Positions 41,831 through 62,639 of a stretch of DNA of 64,000 bases are shown here, piece after piece. The first letter of the stretch is position 1. Each line of letters opens with the position of its first letter. The notes under the pieces are model-generated. The model was not told the origin of the DNA. It made no database searches and saw only the letters and a list, made by a program, of their open reading frames with translations. The position numbers and the translations under genes are program-made. The stretch covers positions 1,479,756-1,543,755 of the forward strand of contig NC_092225.1 in assembly GCF_036320965.1 (NCBI RefSeq), written 5' to 3'. This DNA is from Panulirus ornatus (taxonomy: Eukaryota; Arthropoda; Malacostraca; Decapoda; Palinuridae).

Positions 41831-41904
41831 GATGTGTGAAAGCAATTGTCTACCGTTATACCTGTATATGTATAGGTAAGTGCCTTGTATACTAATCTTA
41901 AGGG

Positions 41905-42030
41905 GAATGTTTGGTGCCTAACGACGAAACGACCATTGCATATGATGGCCTGGCCCTTGACCTTACCCGATAAGGCTTACACCGTCGTACTCAAGGGTTC
42001 GCAATGTATACAGGCTAACGTCAGGTCATA
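41905..42030. repeat. 21-bp satellite family, isolated module
   Basis: It contains ATATGATGGCCTGGCCCTTG, CCTTACCCGATAAGGC, CACCGTCGTACTCAAGGG and AACGTCAGGTCATA, the same core elements as the 31.8-kb palindromic edge. Confidence 0.7.
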
Positions 42031-42124
42031 TACATTGTTTCAGCGCTCATCGCTCTGCATGATGCAGGAATACGGCCTGTTATATCGTTACTGTTAAGGA
42101 TGAACTCTCTCTGGCCCTCCTACT

Positions 42125-42240
42125 ACTGTTAATAATGGTAATAGTAATAATGATGATAATAGTAATAAAAGATGATAATGATAATATGATAATGATAGTG
42201 ATAGTAATAATTAGCAATAATAATCATAATTCATTTAAGC
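42125..42240. repeat. degenerate (ATA/ATG)n trinucleotide tract
   Basis: AATAATGGTAATAGTAATAA-type low-complexity sequence. Confidence 0.85.
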
Positions 42241-42964
42241 ACCTGCAGCGAAAGGTTGAAAATATATAGAGAAAATACATACAATAAGAGGCTATAACAA
42301 AGAAATGGGGAGGGGAGGGGGAATTTAACATACAGTAATTTTATAAACCTAGTAGTAGCGGTCTACTGACAATTGATGATGTTCCCAAAGGGATGGGGCG
42401 ACGGGGCTGTTCCTACAGCGGTCTGTGCGAACTCGAATGTGTACGATGCGTTGATGGAGGCGAACTGCATCTCTGTGAAGAGGGATCTCTGGTAGCAGGA
42501 GGTAATGGCAGCAAGGTTGGTACAGTAGCTTCTCCCTGAATTGTCGGGTGAGTTGCGGGTGATAGCTGGAGGAAGCTGGGAGGGCCATTGTGCTGAGCAC
42601 TTCTTAAAAGGTGGTATAAGAAGGTCCGAGGAACGTCTTACATGCTTTCTCTCCCACTTTTCTGTTGGCACCTGTTGTGAGGGCGGGTGGAGATGAAGAC
42701 CAGACGTGGAAGGCATAGGAGAGTGTGGACAGAAGAGAGAGTTGTGCAGATCATCGCGTTGACAGTGTGTTTATAGGCAAAATATTTGAGATATTCCCCC
42801 GCGCTCGGTAACCTCAGAGGTAAACAGAGCTGATGACCCATCGCTGTTGCCTCAGGACTCGTGAGTGAAGGAGCAATTAGGAGGCCAAACACCTGGGAAT
42901 ATCATTACCACAGCGAGCTAGTGAGCACACCTCCACGGCACTACCGGGAATGGCTACCTGGGTT
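42241..42964. other. unannotated sequence with minus-strand open frames
   Basis: Three overlapping minus-strand frames (42349-42600, 42363-42716, 42638-42892) have non-repetitive translations, for example LKYFAYKHTVNAMICTTLSS. They are in different frames and match no family I recognise. They could be a decayed retroelement or exon debris. Confidence 0.3.
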
Positions 42965-43170
42965 CACACTTTGAGCACGACCCGTACGGTACGTACGCAT
43001 GAGTACGACACTCTATATCAACCCTGCCAGTTCCCTGCATTATCACTTCCAACACTCGTTACCTTGGCACCATCCTTTGATCCGGCCCTTAAATGATCAG
43101 GTCAGGGGGTCAGGCCATCATAGCCAGGGGTGGTACCGTCGTGTTGATGGCTTGAGTGCTCAAGAGCTGA
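42965..43170. repeat. 21-bp satellite family, diverged modules
   Basis: TTTGAGCACGACCCGTACGG at about 42971 is in one orientation. GTCAGGCCATCATAGCC and GGTACCGTCGTG at about 43111-43144 are in the other, again an inverted pair. Confidence 0.7.
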
Positions 43171-43407
43171 AGACCGCTGGTCTGAGGTTGGCGGCAGCGG
43201 ACATCCAGTCATGCCGCCGCCGCCGCCGCCGACCTCTCTGTAACCCCAGGTCGGCCCTGCGTCACGCACTCGACCTATTAATTACTTAAGACAAATAAAG
43301 TTCGCCTTTTATGTTGCAGTCTATCTTATTTCACGTCACCTTAATACACTAAGTGAAAGCAAACGACACTACCAAGGTGTTATATATTTTCTTAATATTT
43401 TGATTGT

Positions 43408-43409
<2 letters not shown>
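43171..43409. other. unannotated spacer with (CCG)6
   Basis: A short (GCC)n run lies at 43213-43231. Otherwise anonymous. Confidence 0.4.

Positions 43410-43472
<63 letters not shown>
43410..43472. repeat. (TA)n at the 5' edge of LINE copy A
   Basis: A pure TA array of about 63 bp. Confidence 0.98.

Positions 43473-50082
<6,610 letters not shown>

Positions 50083-50132
<50 letters not shown>
50083..50132. repeat. (TA)n array
   Basis: About 50 bp of TA. Confidence 0.97.
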
Positions 50133-51668
<1,536 letters not shown>

Positions 51669-51908
51669 GGTATACTTTTTTTTGTATACTATTCGCCATT
51701 TCCCGCGTTAGCGAGGTAGCATTAAGAACAGAGGACTGGACCTTTGAGGGAATATCCTCACCTGGCCCCCCTCTTTGTTCCTTGTTTTGAAAAAAAAAAA
51801 AAAAACGAGAGGGGAGGATTTCCAGCCCTCCGCTCCCTTCCCTTTTAGTCGCCTTCTACGACACGCAGGGAATACGTGGGAAGTATTATTTCTCCCCTAT
51901 CCCCAGGG
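51669..51908 (-). mobile_element. SINE-B (~235-bp non-autonomous element), minus strand
   Basis: Read on the minus strand, the element begins with the 5' hairpin (TATCCCTGGGGATAGGGG), then TTCCCACGTATTCCCTGCGT, GTCGTAGAAGGCGACTAAAA, a G-rich segment, an A-run, CAGGTGAGGATATTCCCTCA, and ends with the 28-nt 3' hairpin at 51694-51721 before (TA)n. No tRNA-type A/B boxes are evident. Confidence 0.88.
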
Positions 51909-51919
51909 ATATATATATA

Positions 51920-54268
<2,349 letters not shown>

Positions 54269-54269
<1 letters not shown>

Positions 54270-54514
54270 TATCCCTGGGGATAGGGGATTAAGAATACTT
54301 CCCACGTATTCCCTGCGTGTCGTAGAAGGCGACTAAAAGGGGAGGGAGCGGGGGGCTGGAAATCCTCCCCTCTCGTTTTTTTTTTTAATTTTCCAAAAGA
54401 AGGAACAGAGAATTGGGCCAGGTGAGGGTAGTCCCTCAAAGGCCCAGTCCTCTGTTCTTAACGCTACCTCGCTAATTCGGGAAATGGCGAATAGTTTGAA
54501 AGAAAAAAAAAAGA

Positions 54515-54518
<4 letters not shown>
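54269..54518 (+). mobile_element. SINE-B, plus strand, essentially full length
   Basis: The 5' hairpin CTATCCC-TG-GGGATAG is perfect (54269-54284). The body has CACGTATTCCCTGCGTGTCG and AAGGCGACTAAAAGGGGAGG, then a T-run and AAAGGCCCAGTCCTCTGTTC. The 28-nt 3' hairpin lies at 54462-54489, followed by AGTTTGAAAGAAAAA and (TA)n. The last part mirrors the LINE 3' end in both sequence and length. Confidence 0.9.
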
Positions 54519-54572
<54 letters not shown>

Positions 54573-54583
54573 CACATATATAT
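54519..54583. repeat. (TA)n array
   Basis: About 65 bp of TA, slightly interrupted (CATACACATATATA) before copy H. Confidence 0.96.
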
Positions 54584-54587
54584 CCTC

Positions 54588-55917
54588 AGAAAAGCAAATG
54601 GATTTGTATGTAGCATTTATGGATCTGGAGAAGGCATATGATAAAGTTGATAGAGATGCTCTGTGGAAGGTATTAAAAATATATAGTGTGGGAGGCAAGT
54701 TGTTAGAAGCAGTGAAAAGTTTTTATCGAGGATGTAAGCCATGTGTACGTGTAGGAAGAGAGGAAAGTGATTGGTTCTCAGTGAATGTAGGTTTGCGGCA
54801 GGGGTGTGTGATGTCTCCATGGTTGTTTAATTTGTTTATGGATGGGGTTGTTAGGGAGGTGAATGCAAGAGTTTTGGAAAGAGGGGCAAGTATGAAGTCT
54901 GTTGGAGATGAGAGAGCTTGGGAAGTGAGTCAGTTGTTGTTCGCTGATGATACAGCGTTGGTGGCTGATTCATGTGAGAAACTGCAGAAGCTGGTGACTG
55001 AGTTTGGTAAAGTGTGTGAAAGAAGAAAGTTAAGAGTAAATGTGAATAAGAGCAAGGTTATTAGGTACAGTATGGTTGAGGGTCAAGTCAATTGGGAGGT
55101 GAGTTTGAATGGAGAAAAACTGGAGGAAGTGAAGTGTTTTAGATATCTGGGAGTGGATCTGGCAGCGGATGGAACCATGGAAGCGGAAGTGAATCATAGG
55201 ATGGGGGAGGGGGCGAAAATTCTGGGAGCCTTGAAGAATGTGTGGAAGTCGAGAACATTATCTCGGAAAGCAAAAATGGGTATGTTTGAAGGAATAGTGG
55301 TTCCAACAATGTTGTATGGTTGCGAGGCGTGGGCTATGGATAGAGTGGAGTGCAGGAGGATGGATGTGCTGGAAATGAGATGTTTGAGGACAATGTGTGG
55401 TGTGAGGTGGTTTGATCGAGTAAGAAACGTAAGGGTAAGAGAGATGTGTAGAAATAAAAAGAGCGTGGTTGAGAGAGCAGAAGAGGTTGTTTTGAAATGG
55501 TTTGGGCACATGGAGAGAATGAGTGAGGAAAGATTGACCAAGAGGATATATGTGTCGGAGGTGGAGGGAACGAGGAGAAGAGGGAGACCAAATTGGAGGT
55601 GGAAAGATGGAGTGAAAAAGATTTTGTGTGATCGGGGCCTGAACATGCAGGAGGGTGAAAGGCGTGCAAGGAATAGAGTGAATTGCAGCGACGTGGTATA
55701 CCGGGGTTGACGTGCTGTCAGTGGATTGAATCAGGGCATGTGAAGCGTCTGGGGTAAACCATGGAAAGCTGTGTAGGTATGTATATTTGCGTGTGTGGAC
55801 GTATGTATATACATGTGTATGGGGGTGGGTTGGGCCATTTCTTTCGTCTGTTTCCTTGCGCTACCTCGCAAATGCGGGAGACAGCGAGAAAGCAAAAAAA
55901 AAAAAAAAAAAAAAAAT
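54588..55917 (+). mobile_element. RTE-like LINE copy H (RT from motif A, C-terminus, short 3' UTR)
   Basis: Starts at TCAGAAAAGCAAATGG just upstream of motif A. The remaining protein frame is unbroken to the stop at 55708-55710. The hairpin lies at 55859-55886, followed by a long A-run. It carries several private changes ([38 protein letters not shown]), so it diverged independently of B and F. Confidence 0.93.
54591..55710 (+). CDS. reverse transcriptase ORF fragment of copy H
   Basis: About 373 codons without a stop. It contains motif A FMDLEKAYDKV (Asp codon at 54622), [22 protein letters not shown] at 54940-54951, [22 protein letters not shown] and the C-terminal [11 protein letters not shown] and [10 protein letters not shown]. 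The fingers part of RT and the endonuclease are missing because of 5' truncation, so the protein would be inactive. An ATG further upstream (54484) lies in SINE-B/(TA)n sequence and is not meaningful. Confidence 0.75.

Positions 55918-56351
<434 letters not shown>

Positions 56352-56423
<72 letters not shown>
56352..56423. repeat. (TA)n array
   Basis: About 72 bp of TA between SINE-B and an inverted SINE-1. Confidence 0.98.
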
Positions 56424-56426
<3 letters not shown>

Positions 56427-56600
56427 CTTGAGCTAGGTACCCATTCTATCGACCAACTCACAAAGATTAATGAACAGCTGGGTTGACTGTGGGACCGACT
56501 GCCGCAACCAGGATTCGAACTTAGGCGCTCGACCCTGGAAGGCCCGTAAATGCATCACTGTTAGGAACCCTACCCGCTACACCACGAGAGTCCATAAATA
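56424..56600 (-). mobile_element. tRNA-derived SINE-like repeat (SINE-1), minus strand, most complete copy
   Basis: On the minus strand the A box TGGTGTAGCGGGTAGGG (56568-56584) and the B box AAGTTCGAATCCT (56510-56522) lie in tRNA-like order. They are followed by GGTTGCGGCAGTCGGTCCC, CAACCCAGCTGTTCATTAAT and TTGGTCGATAGAATGGGTAC, and then (TA)n. In the other copies this tail is followed by (TG)n. Confidence 0.8.
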
Positions 56601-56870
56601 TATATGTAACGCATAATGCTCTCCAACATTTGCTTGGTAATGGGAACTCTAACCGTTAGGCTATGATCGCCCCTAATAAGGAAAAAACTAGCCGTTTACT
56701 AGTAACAGAATACCCTTCGTCTTACGTCAGTGAGCAACGCGGTTTAGACCAGCCAAATTCTATCAGGCTCACATCACCAGTAGTCAGCAATTTCACAGAA
56801 CTTACTGTCTCACGTGGAGGTAAATGAACACATATATTGGGCATATGAAAGCACATTTTTCATAGAAAAC
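56601..56870 (-). mobile_element. second tRNA-like repeat (SINE-C), copy 1, decayed
   Basis: On the minus strand TCATAGCCTAACGGTTAGAG (about 56645-56664) resembles an A box. The flanking GAATACCCTTCGTCTTACGT and GTGAGCAACGCGGTTTAGAC parallel the copies at 56.98 and 59.97 kb. The B box is not clear. Confidence 0.5.
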
Positions 56871-56879
56871 ATAATGCCT

Positions 56880-57112
56880 TCCAAGAGCAAGGATTGGAAT
56901 CACCTACCATTTGCATGGTAGCTGGGAACGCTACCCGCTCGGCTATGATCGCCAGTAATAGGGAAATGACTACTCGAGTACTAGTAATCGAATATCCTTC
57001 ATCTCAAGTACATGAGCAACGGTGTCTAGGCTGGTCACATTGCCAGGAGTCACCAAACAAATGGTACGGTGCTCGAATCCTTGGTGTTGAAGGGCAGTGT
57101 TTCATTTAATAC
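56880..57112 (-). mobile_element. second tRNA-like repeat (SINE-C), copy 2
   Basis: On the minus strand TAGCCGAGCGGGTAG (about 56930-56944) fits the A-box consensus perfectly. GGTGATTCCAATCC (about 56890-56903) is a slightly mutated B box. Upstream on that strand GAGCAACGGTGTCTAGGC and GAATATCC parallel copy 1. It is a pseudo-tRNA within a repeat, not a functional gene. Confidence 0.55.
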
Positions 57113-57351
57113 TGTGTTAAAGACCAATGCATAATCAACGTTTCCTAGCCTTCTGTGTGTTTTTCACTTCTCACCACACGTTTTGCTTCATCAGAGTGTG
57201 CATTAAACGTCCTTTACTATTTTTGATGTATTGTCGAAATGAATGAGTCGTTTCGGGCGTACAAATATTCCCCATCTTCATTCAAAGGGTATAAATGATG
57301 CAACACAATAAAAAGAATAAAACGGAAATGAATTACACCTTCAAATGTTAC
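57113..57351. other. unannotated spacer
   Basis: No recognised feature. GCTTCATCAGAGTGTGCAT at about 57188 is anonymous. Confidence 0.35.
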
Positions 57352-57611
57352 AGATGAGAGCTGTGATGTAAATGATATGTTCATCGTTGAGCCATGTTAC
57401 CTCGTAGTTTATACGTGATAGTGTGGTCAGTAGGGGTCAAACACGCTGGGCCAACTGTTGGGGGTTTGCCTGACGTATTCATACCTGGGAAAGGCAAACC
57501 CCCAACCGTTGACCAGTCGAGTTTGACCTCTACCGACCACCCTACCGCGCATGTACACCGGGGGAACACGGTCCGCCGATCAACTTACAATATGCGTCAC
57601 CGCTCTCATCT
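57352..57611. repeat. 260-bp imperfect palindrome (120-bp arms, 20-bp loop)
   Basis: 57352-57471 pairs with 57492-57611 without gaps. By hand count 89 of 120 positions are complementary (about 74%). The 49 bp nearest the loop match best (41 of 49), including GTTGGGGGTTTGCCT against AGGCAAACCCCCAAC. The outer ends are also conserved (AGATGAGAGC / GCTCTCATCT). No flanking target duplication is clear. It could be a foldback/MITE-like element or a hairpin RNA source. Neither is proven. Confidence 0.85.
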
Positions 57612-57866
57612 CTAGCGCTATAACCAGCCTTTCTTTGCGTGAAATGATTCCGGTCATGCCTGTTTGAGTCTTTTCCTGTACCATCAGCCAGGGCTTCGTC
57701 CGATGGGTATTCTACTATATCAGCAGGCGAAGTTGGACAAACAGCCAGCCGTACGGGGAAAGAAGACTTTGTTGGCAGAATGACCCTGCACATTAGAAGT
57801 TCACTTCTAGCAAACCCCTGTTTTAGTTACGTTATGAAGCCAAGAACAAGGCCGTCCCCTCCTTTC
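57612..57866. other. unannotated sequence
   Basis: A minus-strand frame (57542-57793) is open for 83 codons but overlaps the palindrome arm and matches nothing I recognise. Confidence 0.3.
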
Positions 57867-58003
57867 GGCGTCCTAGGTATGTCTCTTCGTTGTGAATCAA
57901 CTGAATGTTATATTCATTACTTGTATCTCCCTTGATGATGTGGTCACAACACGAAAGTGCACTTGGGAACTTATCGTGTTTAAATTACCCATGCATAAGA
58001 AAG

Positions 58004-58005
<2 letters not shown>
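57867..58005 (+). repeat. unclassified interspersed repeat (repeat X), copy 1
   Basis: GGCGTCCTAGGTATGTCTCT, TTGATGATGTGGTCACAACA and CGAAAGTGCACTTGGGAACT match 60169-60341 in order, and both copies run into (TA)n. TTGATGA (57932) and GAAA (57953) are 14 nt apart. Confidence 0.75.

Positions 58006-58097
<92 letters not shown>
58006..58097. repeat. (TA)n array
   Basis: About 92 bp of TA between repeat X and an inverted SINE-B. Confidence 0.98.
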
Positions 58098-58327
58098 CTT
58101 TCATACTATTCACCATTTCCCGCATTAGCCAGGTAGTGTTAAAAACAAAGGACTGGGCCTTTGAGGTAATATCTCACCTGGCCCCCTGCTCTGTTCCTTC
58201 TTTTGGAAAATTAAAAAAAAACAAAACGAAAGGGGAGTATTTCCAGCCCTCGCTCCCTTCCCATTTAGTCGCCTTCTACGACACGCAGGGAGTACGTGAG
58301 AAATATTCTTTCTCCCCTATCCCCAGG

Positions 58328-58331
<4 letters not shown>
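58098..58331 (-). mobile_element. SINE-B, minus strand, full length
   Basis: The 3' hairpin lies at 58111-58138 with several changes. The body is conserved (complement of AAGGCGACTAAATGGGAAGG), and the 5' end at ATTCCTGGGGATAGGGG borders (TA)n. Confidence 0.87.

Positions 58332-58399
<68 letters not shown>
58332..58399. repeat. (TA)n array at the 3' side of copy G
   Basis: About 68 bp of TA. Confidence 0.98.
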
Positions 58400-58401
<2 letters not shown>

Positions 58402-59852
58402 TTATTTTTTTATTCTTATTTGCTTTGTCGCTGTCTCCCGCGTTAGCGAGGTAGCGCAAGGAAACAGACGAAAGAATAGCCCAACTCGCCCACATACACA
58501 TGTATATACAACACGTCCATACACGCAAATATGCATACCTATACATCTCAATGTACACATATATATACACACACAGGCATATACATATATACACATGTAC
58601 ATAATTCATACTGTCTGCCTTTGTTCGTTCCCATCGCCACCTCGCCACACATGGAATAACAACCCCCTCCCCCCTCATGTGTGCGAGGTAGCGCTAGGAA
58701 AAGACACCAAAGGCCCCATTCGTTCACACTCAGTCTCTAGCTGTCATGTAATAATGCACCGAAACCACAGCTCCCTTTCCACATCCAGGCCCCACAGAAC
58801 TTTCCATGATTTACCCCAGACACTTCACATGCCCTGGTTCAATCCGTTGACAGCAAATCGACCTCGGTATACCACATCGTTCCATTTCACTCTATTCCTT
58901 GCACACCTTTCACCCTCCTGCATGTTCAGGCCCCCGATAGCTCAAAATCTTTTTCACCCCATCTTTCCACCTCCAATTTAGTCTCCCACTTCTCGTTCCC
59001 TCCACCTATGACACATATATCCTCTTTGTCAATCTTTCCTCACTCATTCTCTCCATGTGACCAAACCATTTCAAAACACCCTCTTCTGCTCTCTCAACCA
59101 CACTCTTTTTATTAACACACATCTCTCTTACCCTTTCATTACTTACTCGATCAAACCACCTCACACCACATAGTGTTCTCAAACATCTGATTTCCAAAAC
59201 ATCCACCCTCTTCAGCGCAATTCCATCTATAGCCCACGCCTCGCGATTATACAACATTGTTGGAACCACTATTCCTTCAAACATACCCATTTTTGCTTTC
59301 CGAGACAATGTTCTCGCCTTCCACACATTTTTCAACGCTCCCAGAACCTTCGTCCCCTCCCCCACCCTGTGACTCACTTCCACTTCCATAGTTCCATCCG
59401 CTGCCAAACCCATTCAAACTTACCTCCCAACTGACTTGTCCCTCAACCCTACTGTATTTAATACCTTGCTTTTATTCACATTTACTCTCAGTTTTCTTCT
59501 TTCACACACTTTACCAAACTCAGTCACCAGCTTCTGCAGTTTCTCACACGAATCAGCCACCAGCGCTGTATCATCAGCGAACAACAACTGACTCACTTCC
59601 CAAGCTCTCATCCACAACCGACTGCATACTTGCCCCTCTTTCCAAAACTCTTGCATTCACCTCCCTGACAATCCCATCTATGAACAAATCAAACAACCAT
59701 GGAGACATCACGCATCCCTGCCGCAAACCGACGTTCACTGGGAACCAATCATTTTCCTCTCTTCCAACTCGTACGCATGCCTTACATCCTGGATTAAAAC
59801 TTTTCACTGCTTCTAACAACTTGCCTTCCACACCATATATTCTTAATACCTT
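58400..59852 (-). mobile_element. RTE-like LINE copy G, minus strand (RT part, C-terminus, long 3' UTR)
   Basis: The terminal hairpin lies at 58429-58456. A ~570-bp 3' UTR contains a second inverted repeat (58635-58654 with 58674-58693). The coding part lies in at least three frames: 59006-59413 ([39 protein letters not shown]), 59420-59656 (LLFADDTALVADS) and 59574-59831 (LRQGCVMSPWLFDLFIDG). A deletion near 59410 removes the segment before the VDLAADG strand. The 5' end stops near 59852 without (TA)n. Confidence 0.92.
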
Positions 59853-59929
59853 GGTTTGTATGTTCTCTGAAGGTGCGCGTTCATATGCACTTTGTTCGTA
59901 TTCATATACCTCCGCGTTGTACAGTTGGG

Positions 59930-60023
59930 TTCAGTGATATGCTATCTGCTGGCTGTCTGAGTCTGATGGGAAATGACCGGTGTAGACCCCGTTGCTCACC
60001 AACGTGAGACGAAGGGTATTTGA

Positions 60024-60024
<1 letters not shown>
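59930..60024 (+). repeat. SINE-C-related fragment
   Basis: The minus-strand sequence CAAATACCCTTCGTCTCACG, GTGAGCAACGGGGTCTAC matches words in SINE-C copy 1. On the plus strand it runs into (TA)n. Confidence 0.55.

Positions 60025-60069
<45 letters not shown>
60025..60069. repeat. (TA)n array
   Basis: About 45 bp of TA. Confidence 0.97.
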
Positions 60070-60073
<4 letters not shown>

Positions 60074-60168
60074 GTTCCTAAAATAACTTTATTGTTGATA
60101 AAATTTGTAAAATGATAAGTTTATGATATGTTCGTGGTCTGTCTTGGACAATCGTATGTTTATCAAAT

Positions 60169-60490
<322 letters not shown>

Positions 60491-60529
60491 TATTTATTTA
60501 TTTTGCTTTGTCGCTGTCTCTCGCGTTTG

Positions 60530-60531
<2 letters not shown>
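60491..60531 (-). mobile_element. RTE-like LINE 3'-terminal stub (~40 bp)
   Basis: TTTATTTATTTATTTTGCTT, TGTCGCTGTCTCTCGCG and TTTGCGA are the minus-strand 3' tail and most of the terminal hairpin of the LINE. Nothing more is present, and TA arrays lie on both sides. Confidence 0.85.

Positions 60532-60592
<61 letters not shown>
60532..60592. repeat. (TA)n array
   Basis: About 61 bp of TA. Confidence 0.98.
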
Positions 60593-60594
<2 letters not shown>

Positions 60595-60711
60595 TCGCGT
60601 TTGTGTGTTCGTGCCTAACGTGTGTCTTTATGTATAAAGGGAGAGAGTTTTACACTCATGCTGCCCCCTTTTTTTTAACCTTGCATAAGTAACATGCCTT
60701 TACTCCCCAGT

Positions 60712-60712
<1 letters not shown>

Positions 60713-60754
<42 letters not shown>
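60713..60754. repeat. (CA)n microsatellite
   Basis: A CA array of about 42 bp. Confidence 0.97.
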
Positions 60755-60756
<2 letters not shown>

Positions 60757-61231
60757 TATCCTGGGTAGAAAGTATTGACTTCGGTAATTTCTTTCTTATC
60801 TGTATAATTTAGTTATGAGAATATAGTAAACGATTTACTTAAGTATCACGTAACAGCATGGCGAACCCTCGCCAATGCTTGCTGAGCACCTATGGTGCTG
60901 GCGGGATTTCTAATGTCCGTGAAGGTCTGCTTCAACCGTTGAATCCTGGCGTCTGTGAAGGCGCCCCGACAACATATGTTCGGGTACAAAAAGGCGCCAC
61001 TCTGTTCTCAAGATCGGTTATGGTTTTATAGGATATAGCTAGGTGGACAGGTATATGTTAGAGACAGATGCATAGACAGGTAGGTAGAGGTACACACTGA
61101 AATAAACAATCTGGTTGACTTAAGTATTATTTTCGGTGTTGATCGAGATGTGTGTACAGAGTACTGTAGCTGGTGTTTACCCTGGGAAGTGAGGGCACTG
61201 CCCCCACCATAACCTTCCCCATAAACACGGC
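60755..61231. other. unannotated sequence
   Basis: No gene recognised. Confidence 0.35.
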
Positions 61232-61297
61232 GCCGGTGGCACAGCGGTCCTCTAACAAGGCGCCAGCCGTATGTCTTGCTAGTTAAGTCCTCCATTT
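61232..61297 (+). repeat. tRNA-like (SINE head) sequence
   Basis: GGTGGCACAGCGG (about 61234-61246) fits the pol III A-box consensus exactly. TAGTTAAGTCCTCC about 47 bp downstream is a decayed B box. Together they resemble the 5' part of a tRNA-derived SINE. No clean cloverleaf and no recognised tail. Confidence 0.4.
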
Positions 61298-62639
61298 ACT
61301 GCCAGAATCTCCCGAGGGGTCCCCAGGTAGTGGCGACCAGCCTGTCAACAAAGGCTGTGGTGACCTCCCTCTCTCTCCTCTAAGGGCCTCGTTTGACCTG
61401 GGTTTATCGTGAAATATGACCTCTTCCGCCCGGGCGACAGGTAGTTAGAGGCTCGAGGATGGTATGGACGGAGGCGCCGGGCACAGTCTAGACCGGGTTA
61501 CTTATACACTTATTTTAGATTTATTTTTTCCTCCGTGTGGTATCACACGGATCCACTGGAACTTTTAAGGCCAGATCTCCTGACGCAGGGATATTTTCAC
61601 GAAGTTTCCAACGTATTCATTTTCAACTCTCACGTAACGTACATGATCTTAATCCTCTGAAATGAGCAGGTCCATGACATGCACGTTCCTAATCTACACA
61701 CGCATCAGGGACATGCATTGTGATGCAAATGCATACAGAATATCCACAATTGGTCCTCATCCCAAAAGTAATGTATTTCCTTTGCTTTTTCTCCTGTTTT
61801 GTCATTTGAGACTTTTTCTGGCGTGGACCCATCAGTCGGGGATTTTATGGAATTGGGAAAGAAGTTAGGAAAAAAACTCGACACTCCAGATTTGACATCG
61901 GCGTGGAATACCTTTATACTGACGTGGCCGGAAGCTCCCCCTTGGAGCCATCGCTTCAGGAGGAGTGTAGGACGAGGGGCTGGGGGAAGTGTGGAGACTG
62001 GTGGTTAGGAGGAAAGTGTGGAAACTGGTGGTTAGGAGACGCGGTTAATGTTGTTAGACAGGTTGGAAAGAGTTTTTAGAGTGTTCGGTCTGGTGGCGAG
62101 GGGAGGGAGAGTATTAGGACTGGCGATGACGAGGGAATTGTGGGAACTGGTGATGAGGAGGAGTTCTGGGAGTGTTGGGTCTGTTGGTTTGGTAGAGGGG
62201 GAGTGTGGCAACTGGTGATGTGGGTAAAGGGTAAGAAGTAATGGTAATGAGGACTGAAAATGTTGGAGTATGTGGGAAGGACAGATAAGACTGTTAGTAC
62301 AAGATGGGGATGTTTGCTAACTAAAGTTAATGTCTTAGAAACAGAACAGTAAGAGAGAAGTCACTTCTCCACCCACATCTCCCTCCGGCTCAACTGCCAA
62401 CAGGAAAAACATTGACAAAAATTCCATGTTCTTAACGTGAGAGACACCTATTGCCATAGAAATTTTGTAAGAAAGTGTGAACAGGCAAAATTTCTCAGCT
62501 AACTGAACAACTGCTGTTCTGAGGCTGAAATCTGGTAGATAAAGACGGGGTTGAAGAATATCTCGTGAAGCAAGATTATTTACTCATAACAGATACCTTT
62601 GACGTAATTCTCCGGCATTGATTTAAATGTATTGATCTT
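61298..62639. other. unannotated sequence; weak repeat at 61960-62230
   Basis: 61960-62230 repeats GTGTGGAGACTGGTGGTTAG-like words at about 30 bp with decay. Elsewhere nothing is recognised. Confidence 0.4.

Noticed and set aside
54484..54590. Start codon at 54484 as the true start of the copy H protein
   Set aside because: That ATG lies in the SINE-B 3' end and is followed by lysine and YIYI codons from an A-run and (TA)n. The LINE homology begins only at about 54588.
56883..56958. Functional tRNA gene on the minus strand
   Set aside because: The A box is good, but the B box has mutations, no clean cloverleaf forms, and related words recur nearby as a repeat.
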